Shown here piece by piece: positions 47,836-55,629 of a DNA stretch of 64,000 bases. The position numbers and the translations under genes are program-made. Each line of letters opens with the position of its first letter. Position 1 is the first letter of the stretch. The DNA is from Burkholderiaceae bacterium (GTDB taxonomy: Bacteria > Pseudomonadota > Gammaproteobacteria > Burkholderiales > Burkholderiaceae_C): assembly GCA_023954035.1 (NCBI GenBank), contig JAMLIT010000001.1, forward strand, positions 1-64,000, read 5' to 3'. The notes beneath the pieces were generated by a model, which was given only the letters and a program-made list of their open reading frames with translations, was not told the origin of the DNA and searched no databases.

Positions 47836-48753
47836 ATGGCAGTTTACAGCATGACTGGCTATGCCAGCGCCCAGACAGGCGCCTGCGCGGCGGGCGCGCA
47901 AGGCACGCCGCGCGCGCAGCCAGTGCGCCGCCTGGGCATGGAAATTCGCTCGGTCAACAGCCGCTTTCTCGACCTGTCATTTCGGCTGCCCGACGAGCTG
48001 CGCAGCTTCGAGCCCATGCTGCGCGCGCTGGTCACCGCCAAGGTCAAGCGCGGCAAGATCGAGCTGCGCGCCGCGCTTGAGGGCCTGGATGGCCAGGCTC
48101 TGCCCGATCCACCGTCGCGTGTTCTGCAGCGCCTGTCGTCCCTACAGGACGGAGTTCGGTCCTGGTTGCCGGAAGCCGCGCCGCTTTCCGTCGCCGACGT
48201 GCTGCGTCTGTGCGGCCAGTCGACCCCTGCGTTCGATGCCGACGCCCTCCAGGTGAAGCAGTTGGCACACAGCGTACTTTCCGGTCTCTTGCAGGCCCGA
48301 GCCCAGGAAGGAGAGCGCCTGGGCGCCATGCTTCAGGGCCATCTCGCACAGCTGCGCGCGCTCACGCACCAGGCCATCCCGCTCGTACCCCGGTTGGTCG
48401 AGCAGCAGCGCCAGCGCTTCATGGATCGCTGGCGGGAGGCAATGGGGCTGGCCGAAACCAGCGCCACGCCCGAAGCCGCGCAGGACCGCGCGTTGTCGGA
48501 AGCGACAGCCTTCGCGATCCGTATTGACGTCGCGGAAGAGGTGACGCGCCTGGACTCTCACATCACGGAAATCGAACGGCTACTGGACCAAGGTGGAGAA
48601 GTGGGCAAGCGTCTGGACTTTCTGATCCAGGAATTGCATCGCGAGGCCAACACGCTGGGCTCCAAATCGTCGGCGCTGGAACTCACGCGCATCAGCGTCG
48701 ACATGAAGGTCCTGATCGAGCAGATGCGCGAGCAGGTGCAAAACCTGGAATGA
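47836..48753 (+). CDS. yicC: YicC-family endoribonuclease
   Basis: A 305-residue YicC/YloC protein. The [12 protein letters not shown] start, [15 protein letters not shown] and the C-terminal DUF1732 block ([20 protein letters not shown], then [17 protein letters not shown]) are family hallmarks. Relatives cleave RNA and affect stationary phase and sRNA turnover. gmk follows 20 bases later. The ATG at 47836 gives the normal start. Confidence 0.9.
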   Translation: MAVYSMTGYASAQTGACAAGAQGTPRAQPVRRLGMEIRSVNSRFLDLSFRLPDELRSFEPMLRALVTAKVKRGKIELRAALEGLDGQALPDPPSRVLQRLSSLQDGVRSWLPEAAPLSVADVLRLCGQSTPAFDADALQVKQLAHSVLSGLLQARAQEGERLGAMLQGHLAQLRALTHQAIPLVPRLVEQQRQRFMDRWREAMGLAETSATPEAAQDRALSEATAFAIRIDVAEEVTRLDSHITEIERLLDQGGEVGKRLDFLIQELHREANTLGSKSSALELTRISVDMKVLIEQMREQVQNLE

Positions 48754-48773
48754 GGCGCAGGACGCCATCGATC

Positions 48774-49406
48774 ATGACAAGCACCACGGAATACCCCGGA
48801 AATCTTTTCGTCGTGGCCGCGCCCAGCGGAGCTGGCAAGTCCAGCCTGGTCAAAGCCCTGCTGGAACTCGACTCGCACGTCCACCCTTCCATATCCCACA
48901 CCACGCGCGCGCCCCGCGGCCAGGAGAAGCACGGGCGCGAGTACTTTTTCGTCTCCGAATCGGAATTCGACGCCATGGTGGCCAGCGAGGCCTTCGTGGA
49001 ATGGGCGATGGTCCATGGCAACCGATACGGAACATCGAAAAAATCGATCGAAGAACGGATCGCGCAAGGCAACGATGTCATTTTGGAGATCGACTTTCAA
49101 GGCGCGCTGCAAATCAAGCAGGCCTTTGCCAACGCCGTTCTGGTCTTCATCCTCCCGCCCAGCTGGGACGAATTGCGTTCGCGCCTGGAGCGCCGGGGCG
49201 AGGACTCGCCAGAGGTCATTCAAACGCGGCTGAGCAACGCCGAAGCAGAAATGGCCCAGGTCCATCAATTTGACTTCGTTATAATCAACGAGTTATTTGA
49301 GCGCGCGCTTTTCGACCTCAAGGCGATCGCACACGCACAGCGACTCAAATACGCGGCGCAACGCCGCGCACGCGCCGAGACGTTCCATTTGCTGAACATC
49401 CCCTGA
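48774..49406 (+). CDS. gmk: Guanylate kinase
   Basis: A 210-residue GMP kinase with P-loop [23 protein letters not shown] and the GMP-binding GREYFFVSE segment. It makes GDP from GMP. The ATG at 48774 (MTSTTEY) gives a standard start; a longer frame to 48750 overlaps yicC. It is followed by rpoZ after 16 bases. Confidence 0.95.
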   Translation: MTSTTEYPGNLFVVAAPSGAGKSSLVKALLELDSHVHPSISHTTRAPRGQEKHGREYFFVSESEFDAMVASEAFVEWAMVHGNRYGTSKKSIEERIAQGNDVILEIDFQGALQIKQAFANAVLVFILPPSWDELRSRLERRGEDSPEVIQTRLSNAEAEMAQVHQFDFVIINELFERALFDLKAIAHAQRLKYAAQRRARAETFHLLNIP

Positions 49407-49422
49407 CTCTTTCGGAGAATCC

Positions 49423-49626
49423 ATGGCCCGCATCACCGTCGAAGACTGCCTGGAGCAGCTTCCCAACCGCTTCCAGCTCGTTCTTGCGGCTACGTACCGC
49501 GCTCGCATGCTGAGCCAGGGACACACGCCCCGCATCGAAAGCCGCAACAAACCCGGCGTCACCGCCTTGCGCGAGATCGCGGCGGGCAAGGTGGGCATCG
49601 AGATGCTCAAGAAAGTTCCCGGCTGA
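49423..49626 (+). CDS. rpoZ: RNA polymerase omega subunit
   Basis: A 67-residue omega subunit: [20 protein letters not shown] and [17 protein letters not shown] match the conserved domain. It stabilises RNA polymerase and contributes to ppGpp binding. CGGAGA stands upstream of the ATG. Located between gmk and spoT, as is usual. Confidence 0.95.
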   Translation: MARITVEDCLEQLPNRFQLVLAATYRARMLSQGHTPRIESRNKPGVTALREIAAGKVGIEMLKKVPG

Positions 49627-49648
49627 CGCGCGGGCCCGTTCGGAAAAC

Positions 49649-49673
49649 AAGCACCGCGAGCCGGTGCTTTTTT
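49649..49673 (+). terminator. Terminator after rpoZ
   Basis: Stem AAGCACCG/CGGTGCTT with a short CGAGC loop and a run of six Ts. It separates gmk-rpoZ from spoT, which has its own start 44 bases downstream. Confidence 0.85.
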
Positions 49674-49716
49674 CATGCTCTGCTGGTTTGGCAGGCTCGC
49701 GCGCTACATTTGAGGC

Positions 49717-51990
49717 ATGAACGCGGAGTCGAATACAGCCCCCGTGGCTGAGGGCCAGTTGCCGGACCGTTTGCTGCCGGCGAGCAGTGCCGTGGCCGCG
49801 GCCAACGCCGCAGCGGCGAGTTTTGCCGCCCTGACCGACAGCCTGGATTACCTGGAACCCGCACAGGTGGAAATGGTGAGGCAAGCCTACCGTTACGCCG
49901 ACGAAGCCCACCTCGGGCAACTGCGCAACAGCGGAGAGCCCTACATCACGCATCCCATCGCAGTGGCGGCGCAGTGCGCGGAGTGGAAGCTCGATGCGCA
50001 AGCACTGATGGCAGCGCTCCTGCATGACGCCATGGAAGACTGTGGCGTCACCAAGGCCGACCTGATCGAACGCTTTGGCGCCAGCGTGGCCGAGCTGGTC
50101 GATGGCCTGACGAAGCTCGACAAGCTGCAGTTCGACACCCGCGAGGAGAACCAGGCCGAATCGTTTCGCAAAATGCTGCTGGCCATGGCGCGCGACGTGC
50201 GCGTCATCCTCATCAAGCTGGCAGACCGCACACACAACATGCGCACCATGGGTGACATGCCACGCGCCAAATGGGCCCGCATTGCCTCTGAGACACTGGA
50301 GATCTACGCGCCGATCGCACACCGCCTGGGGCTCAACCAGACCTATCGCGAGCTGCAGGACTTGTCGTTCCGTTACCTCCATCCCTGGCGCTACAGCACG
50401 CTGGCCAAAGCCGTGGGCAAGGCGCGCAATCGCCGGCGCGACCTGGTACAGAAGGTGCAGGCAGACGTGGACGCCGCCTTTGCACGCGTTGGCTTGCCTG
50501 CACGCTTGGCTGGCCGCGAGAAAACGCTGTACGCCATTTACCAGAAAATGGAGCAGAAACACCTGAGCTTTGCCCAGGTCACCGACATCTATGGCTTTCG
50601 GGTGATTGTTGGCAGCGTCACAGCCTGCTACACCGCCTTGGGGATCCTGCACCAGATGTACAAGCCCGTTCCGGGCAAGTTCAAGGACCATATCGCCATT
50701 GCCAAGGTCAATGGGTACCAGTCGCTGCACACGACGCTGGTCGGTCCATCGAACGTGAACATCGAGTTCCAGATGCGTACCGAGGAAATGCATCTGGTGG
50801 CCGAAGCCGGGGTAGCTGCACACTGGCTCTACAAACAGCGGGACGCCGACGGCAGCGCTGCCGAGCGCCTGGGAACCAAATGGCTGCAATCTTTGCTGGA
50901 CATCCAGAATGAAACCCGCGACGCCGCCGAGTTCTGGGACCATGTCAAAGTGGATCTCTTCCCCGATGCCGTTTACGTCTTCACACCCAAGGGGCAAATT
51001 CTTGCGCTCCCGCGCGGTGCCACGGTCATCGACTTCGCCTACGCCATTCACAGCGACGTCGGTGACCACACGGCGGCGGCCAAGGTGAACGACGAACAGG
51101 TGCCTCTGCGAACTGAAATCCACAACGGCGACGTCGTTGAAATCATCACCAATCCCGCTACCACGCCCAATCCGGCCTGGCTGGGCTTTGTCCGGACCGG
51201 CAGGGCGCGGTCCCGGATTCGCAGCCACCTCAAATTGCTCAACCTGGCCGACTCCGAGGCCCTTGGCGAAAAGCTCCTGACCCAGGCATTGCGCGCCGAG
51301 GGTCTGGAACAGCTTCCGCAGGTGTCCGAAGAAATGCAGCCCCTGTGGGACAAGTTGCTGCGTTTCACTGGCAGCCGCGACCGCAGCGAGCTCATGGTCG
51401 ACATCGGCCTGGGCAAACGCATCGCCACCATCGTTGCCAAGCGGCTGTTCGTACTGATGACCGAATACGGCCATCGGCCGGATGCGCTGCTGCTGACGCG
51501 CGAACGCTTCACTTCGCACGAGACAATTTCCCAGGGCGGCGTTTCGCTGGACGGAAGCGAAAACGCGTCCGTGAAGTACGCCCATTGTTGCCGGCCCGTA
51601 CCGGGTGACCCGATCGTCGGCTATCTCGGACGCGGCGAAGGTCTCGTCGTTCACCTTGCGGGATGTGCAGTTGCCCAGCGCCTGCAGGCCAAGGACAGCG
51701 AGCGTTTCATTTCCGTCGACTGGAGCGACGAGCCCACGCGGATGTTTGAGACCGGGCTCACGGTCACGGTGAACAATGGCAAGGGCCTGCTCGCTCGCAT
51801 TGCGGCAGAACTGGCCAGCGTCGAGACGGACATCACCCACATCGACATGGACGATGAAGTCGCGCTCGATACGCTGAATCTGCGCCTGGTGATTGGCGTA
51901 CGCGACACCGCGCACCTGGAGACGGCATTGCGCAGTTTGCGCCGAATACCAGCCGTGCTTCGGGTCCAGCGTACGCTACCGACGCAGTAG
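49717..51990 (+). CDS. spoT: Bifunctional (p)ppGpp synthetase/hydrolase
   Basis: A 757-residue RelA/SpoT homologue with, in order, an HD hydrolase domain (THPIAVAAQ and LLHDAMEDC, about 75-120), a nucleotidyltransferase region (ITDIYGFRVIV, about 290), a TGS domain (VFTPKGQILALPRGATVIDF, about 425), a helical/zinc-finger region (KYAHCCRPVPGDP) and a C-terminal ACT domain (about 685-757). The intact HD motif supports hydrolase activity; together with rpoZ it links to the stringent response. Confidence 0.94.
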   Translation: MNAESNTAPVAEGQLPDRLLPASSAVAAANAAAASFAALTDSLDYLEPAQVEMVRQAYRYADEAHLGQLRNSGEPYITHPIAVAAQCAEWKLDAQALMAALLHDAMEDCGVTKADLIERFGASVAELVDGLTKLDKLQFDTREENQAESFRKMLLAMARDVRVILIKLADRTHNMRTMGDMPRAKWARIASETLEIYAPIAHRLGLNQTYRELQDLSFRYLHPWRYSTLAKAVGKARNRRRDLVQKVQADVDAAFARVGLPARLAGREKTLYAIYQKMEQKHLSFAQVTDIYGFRVIVGSVTACYTALGILHQMYKPVPGKFKDHIAIAKVNGYQSLHTTLVGPSNVNIEFQMRTEEMHLVAEAGVAAHWLYKQRDADGSAAERLGTKWLQSLLDIQNETRDAAEFWDHVKVDLFPDAVYVFTPKGQILALPRGATVIDFAYAIHSDVGDHTAAAKVNDEQVPLRTEIHNGDVVEIITNPATTPNPAWLGFVRTGRARSRIRSHLKLLNLADSEALGEKLLTQALRAEGLEQLPQVSEEMQPLWDKLLRFTGSRDRSELMVDIGLGKRIATIVAKRLFVLMTEYGHRPDALLLTRERFTSHETISQGGVSLDGSENASVKYAHCCRPVPGDPIVGYLGRGEGLVVHLAGCAVAQRLQAKDSERFISVDWSDEPTRMFETGLTVTVNNGKGLLARIAAELASVETDITHIDMDDEVALDTLNLRLVIGVRDTAHLETALRSLRRIPAVLRVQRTLPTQ

Positions 51991-52013
51991 CGCGCAGGCC
52001 CACGCCCAGCTGG

Positions 52014-52574
52014 CTACGGCTGTGCCTCGGGATAGCTGACCGACAGGATTTCCAGCAAGCGAGGACCCGAAGGTGTCTGCAGCCGAACTTCGTCTCCGGT
52101 CCGCGCTTTGAGCAACGCGCGAGCCATGGGAGAGATCCAGCTGATCTCGCCACCTGCGCTGTCCGCCTCATCGATCCCCTTGATCGTGACCGTCGTCTCC
52201 TCGCCCTGCTCGTCGACACAGCGCACCGTCGCGCCAAAAAATACCCGGTCACTGCCCGCGTGCACGCTGGGATCGACGACCTCAGCCGCTTCCAGACGGA
52301 CGGTCAAAAAACGAATCCGGCGATCGATTTCCCGTAGCCGCTTCTTGCCGTAGAGATAGTCGCCGTTTTCCGACCGGTCGCCATTGCGCGCTGCCCAGTG
52401 CACGGTCTCCACGACCTGCGGGCGCTCCTCATCCATCAACTTCAGCAGCTCGCTGCGCAGTCGTGCGTAGCCAGCTGGCGTCATGTAGTTGCGGGTGGCG
52501 CCCAGAGGCGCGGCAGGAGGCAACGCGTCCTGACACTCGTCGCCGTCCGATTCGCGCGTGAATGCCTTGCTCAT
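52014..52574 (-). CDS. greB: Transcript cleavage factor GreB-type
   Basis: A 186-residue Gre factor with an N-terminal coiled coil (NYMTPAGYARLRSELLKL to RIRFLTVRLEAAE) whose acidic tip is in NGDRSENGDYLYGKKR, and a C-terminal FKBP-like domain with ISWISPMARALLKARTGDEV. It rescues backtracked RNA polymerase. About 28 extra residues precede the domain. Converges with spoT, 23 bases between stops. Confidence 0.92.
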   Translation of the reverse strand: MSKAFTRESDGDECQDALPPAAPLGATRNYMTPAGYARLRSELLKLMDEERPQVVETVHWAARNGDRSENGDYLYGKKRLREIDRRIRFLTVRLEAAEVVDPSVHAGSDRVFFGATVRCVDEQGEETTVTIKGIDEADSAGGEISWISPMARALLKARTGDEVRLQTPSGPRLLEILSVSYPEAQP

Positions 52575-52617
52575 GCCGCTCCCCTTCTGTAACTGGCCAC
52601 GACCGGGCGGGCCAATG

Positions 52618-52652
52618 GAAAAAGCCCTGATACCGTGAAGTATCAGGGCTTT
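52618..52652 (-). terminator. Terminator of the interrupted tRNA-Arg gene
   Basis: A 12-bp stem, AAAGCCCTGATA against TATCAGGGCTTT, with an 8-base loop. On the minus strand it is followed by a T-run and lies 6 bases after the tRNA 3' end. It is nearly symmetrical, so it may also act on the plus strand. Confidence 0.85.
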
Positions 52653-52658
52653 CCTTTT

Positions 52659-52703
52659 TGGTGCGGCTGGCAGGAATCGAACCCACTACCCCTTGGTTCG
52701 TAG
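52659..52703 (-). other. 3' half of a tRNA-Arg (ACG) gene: att site of integrative element 2
   Basis: On the minus strand it reads CTACGAACCAAG (anticodon loop and 3' side of the anticodon stem, anticodon ACG), the T-arm GTGGG TTCGATT CCTGC, CAGCCGC, A and CCA. The expected 5' stem CTTGG is replaced by ATTGA, and no GCGGCTG acceptor strand follows. The 5' half is therefore missing here, as expected when an element inserts inside the anticodon stem-loop. Confidence 0.8.
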
Positions 52704-52827
52704 TCAATACAAAATGAGTTCCAGAAGAATTCATCACATCCAGCACGCAGGTTTAATTCATTCAAAATCAATCACTTATAAAAGTTTAGCGTCCAAAATC
52801 AACCCAAGACGTACAATGACTGCCAGC

Positions 52828-52882
52828 GAGAAACGGCAACCGAACGGCAACCAGCCCGGAGAAACGGCAACCGAACGGCAAC
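52828..52882 (+). repeat. Pair of 24-bp direct repeats before the integrase gene of element 2
   Basis: The 24-mer starting GAGAAACGGCAACC occurs at 52828-52851 and 52859-52882, and each copy holds ACGGCAAC twice. Located between att and the integrase ATG, they look like integrase arm-type binding sites or a promoter operator. Confidence 0.7.
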
Positions 52883-52895
52883 TGGGAGGCAGGTC

Positions 52896-54374
52896 ATGGG
52901 CATGATTACAGACAAAGAAATGGGGTCGAGGCCTAACGGCGCTGACCAATGGTTCACAGACCCTGCACCGCGCGGCGCTGGCCGGTTCATGGGCAGGATC
53001 ACACCGGGTGGCGAGCGATCATTCTATTTCCGTTACACCACCAGCACGGGCCAGCGCGACACCCTTGCGGTCGGAGCCTACGACCCCAAGGGCCGCGAAG
53101 GCTATCTGACCCTGGCGGCAGCACGCGAAAAGGCGGCGGGCTGGTCAAAACAATACAAAGAAGGTGCCCGTGACCTGCGCCAGCACTTTGCCAAACTAGA
53201 AGCTGACCGGCTGCAAGCCAGCGAAGACGCGCGCCAGCAAGCGGAAAAAGCCAAGCGCGCTGCGGCAACGGCTGAAGAACAAGCCGAACTGGAGCGGCAG
53301 CGTCGGCTGACCGTCAAGCAAGTATTTGACCGCTGGGCTGCCACCGAGCTCGCCCCGCATATCGGTGGTGACGGCAAACGCATCGGGCGCAAAGATGGCG
53401 GGCAGTATGTGCGCGAACAGTTCGAGCGGCGGGTGTTTGCCACATTGGGCGATATTGCCGTGATGGACGTGCGCAAGGCCGACATCCTTGCCATCCTGGA
53501 TGCAGTGAAGGCCGAGGGCAAGCTGCGCACCGCCAACGTGCTGCTTGCCGACCTCAAGCAAATGTTTCGCTTCGCCGCCGAGCGCGAAATCATCGAGCAC
53601 AGCCCGATTGAGTTGATCAGTAAGCGCAAGGTTGGCGGCAAAGACATAAAGCGCGACCGAGTACTGTCAAATGACGAGTTGGCCGCACTGGTCAAGCAAC
53701 TGCCAACCGCCAATCTCAGCAGGCGCACCGTCCTCGGGCTGTGGTTGATTCTGGCAACCGGCTGCCGCATCGGTGAGCTGATGGGCGCAGTTTGGGCCGA
53801 TGCCAAACCCCAACAGCAAGCATTGCAGGCTACGGTGGACGCGCACAACGTGGCGCAAAAGTCGGGTGCAGTGCAGCTCGGCTTTGTTGATCTGCAAGCC
53901 CGCACCTGGTACTTACCCACCACCAAAAACCAACGCGATCACCTGATCCACCTGAGCGACTTCGCCGTGCAACAGTTCACTGAATTGGCCACGCTGCGCG
54001 AAGCGGATCGCATCACCGGCAAACCCATGGCCTGGGTCTTTCCCGACAGCCGTGGCACCGGACCGGTGTGTATCAAGTCTTTTGGCAAGCAACTGGCAGA
54101 CCGCCAGAGCAGCGAAAGCGCGCGCCTGCAAAACAGAACCAAGTCTGTTGATGCGCTGGTACTGGAAGGTGGCCGCTGGACCGCGCACGACCTGCGCCGC
54201 ACCGCGTCCACTCTGATGTGTCAACTGGGCATTTCGGATGACGTGATCAACGAATGCGAAAACCACATCAAGCAGGGCATGAGCGGCGTTTACATTCAAG
54301 ACCGGCGTGAGGCTGAACAGGTCAAGGCGTTCGATGCCTTGGGCCAAAGGCTGGCCACATTAAGGGTGGCATGA
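52896..54374 (+). CDS. Tyrosine integrase of element 2
   Basis: A 492-residue phage-type recombinase: N-terminal DUF4102-like region (RGAGRFMGRITPGG, about 26-39), a long charged coiled coil (about 95-140) and the catalytic domain with Arg291 (ATGCRIGEL), His431 and Arg434 (HDLRR) and Tyr466 (GVYIQDR). It should catalyse insertion at the tRNA-Arg(ACG) site, 192 bases away. GGAGG sits six bases before the ATG at 52896. The coiled-coil insertion makes it longer than the usual 400-430 residues. Confidence 0.93.
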   Translation: MGMITDKEMGSRPNGADQWFTDPAPRGAGRFMGRITPGGERSFYFRYTTSTGQRDTLAVGAYDPKGREGYLTLAAAREKAAGWSKQYKEGARDLRQHFAKLEADRLQASEDARQQAEKAKRAAATAEEQAELERQRRLTVKQVFDRWAATELAPHIGGDGKRIGRKDGGQYVREQFERRVFATLGDIAVMDVRKADILAILDAVKAEGKLRTANVLLADLKQMFRFAAEREIIEHSPIELISKRKVGGKDIKRDRVLSNDELAALVKQLPTANLSRRTVLGLWLILATGCRIGELMGAVWADAKPQQQALQATVDAHNVAQKSGAVQLGFVDLQARTWYLPTTKNQRDHLIHLSDFAVQQFTELATLREADRITGKPMAWVFPDSRGTGPVCIKSFGKQLADRQSSESARLQNRTKSVDALVLEGGRWTAHDLRRTASTLMCQLGISDDVINECENHIKQGMSGVYIQDRREAEQVKAFDALGQRLATLRVA

Positions 54375-54399
54375 TTGCGCAAATCACCGCAATCGCCCT

Positions 54400-55626
54400 T
54401 CAATCCAGTCCAAAAGCATCGGCAGTCGGCTCGGGATTCACAACACCAAGGCCGGGGTCAAGCAACCCAACCGCTTCACCGCTGATTCTGGTTTCCAGAA
54501 AGCTCCGTTCAGTGATTTGGCCAAGTTCCTGCATGGGAACGATCAGCGCCTGCTTGTTCCCACTCAAGTAGACCCACTTCACAGCACGGCTCACACCGAC
54601 AAAACAAAGGTGTCCGATACGCTTGCTCATTTCTCCGGGAAATGACGATTGATTGAGGCGTGGCAGAAATACGCTGTCGAAGCTCAAACCCTTGGCCTGG
54701 TGGTAGGTCATCAACTTGGGATTTGCAGTAGCAAAGTCGATGGGCGCATCCCGCTCTTGCACTTCCACGTCAATGACTGCTTCCTTGAACCCTTTGGCAA
54801 AACCGTGGACCTGGCTCTGCTTGGGGAACAGGACGGCAATGGAATCCCCGTAGCTCAAGCGCAGCTTCACCATCTCGATCAGGTGCGCTGCTTCCTCTGC
54901 AAAGTTGTCGGCCACAAAGAACACAGGGCGTGAGCGATCCATGTCACGGTTGGTGGCCTGCCGCATGAATTCCTGCCGCCTTGCTTCATCGGGGATGAAT
55001 TGCGACGCCAACTCAGTCACCATCGGATTGCAGCGGAACGCCGCCAGCAATGCCGTGTTGTGGCTTGAAAGCCCGAGCCGCTTGAGCGCCTCAGGCTCCG
55101 ACACGCGACCGTCATAGAGCTGTTGTTTGCCGTCCATGCAAATCGTGATGTGCCGTGCCAAGCGCTTCAATATTTCTATGGCGCCTGCATCCATGTCCTG
55201 CGCTTCATCGACCAGTACGCTGTCAAACACTGGCGTTGGCAGCTTTCCACTATCAATCACACCGAAAACACCGGCGCGGATCGCATCAAAGTCGGGTTTT
55301 TTGTCCTTGGTGGGCAAGCGCGGATTCACCTGGGCCCGGTAGGTGTCAGCGCACCATTTGTCGAAGGTCGAGACGCATTCGTCCGGCACGTCCAGCATGT
55401 CGTTGCCCGCCTGAATGAATTGCTTGAGCGTGTTCGTATAGACAAACAGCCGCACGGCATCGGGGTTTTTCCCGGATCGATGGAACAGCAGATTCAACCG
55501 GTGCAGCAACACCAGCGTCTTACCCGCACCAGGGCCACCCACAATGGCCTTGTGGGTGCGGGTATCCATCTGAACAGCGTCCTGCTGGGCAGGCGTGAGG
55601 CTTGAGAAAGGTATCAACCAGGCCAT
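54400..55626 (-). CDS. Short UvrD/Rep-like superfamily 1 DNA helicase, partner of Hsp70 gene
   Basis: A 408-residue SF1-type ATPase. Motif I is GGPGAGKT (30-37), motif II VDEAQD (near 140), then FRCNP (motif IV-like region), HQAKGLSFDSVFLP (motif V) and VGVSRAVKWVYLSG (motif VI). It is far shorter than UvrD or Rep (650-720), because the 1B/2B accessory subdomains are largely absent. It follows the Hsp70 gene by only 3 bases, so the two are one operon. Convergent with the integrase (25 bases). Function unknown; a DNA- or RNA-remodelling motor in a defence or stress module is an inference. Confidence 0.85.
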   Translation of the reverse strand: MAWLIPFSSLTPAQQDAVQMDTRTHKAIVGGPGAGKTLVLLHRLNLLFHRSGKNPDAVRLFVYTNTLKQFIQAGNDMLDVPDECVSTFDKWCADTYRAQVNPRLPTKDKKPDFDAIRAGVFGVIDSGKLPTPVFDSVLVDEAQDMDAGAIEILKRLARHITICMDGKQQLYDGRVSEPEALKRLGLSSHNTALLAAFRCNPMVTELASQFIPDEARRQEFMRQATNRDMDRSRPVFFVADNFAEEAAHLIEMVKLRLSYGDSIAVLFPKQSQVHGFAKGFKEAVIDVEVQERDAPIDFATANPKLMTYHQAKGLSFDSVFLPRLNQSSFPGEMSKRIGHLCFVGVSRAVKWVYLSGNKQALIVPMQELGQITERSFLETRISGEAVGLLDPGLGVVNPEPTADAFGLD

Positions 55627-55629
55627 GGC

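Noticed and set aside
49345..51915. Minus-strand ORF of 856 residues under spoT
   Set aside because: Entirely antisense to an intact, fully motif-bearing spoT and to rpoZ; no domain recognised.
52693..52905. Short plus-strand ORF covering the 24-bp repeats before integrase 2
   Set aside because: It spans the tRNA fragment and the repeat array and overlaps the better-supported integrase start.
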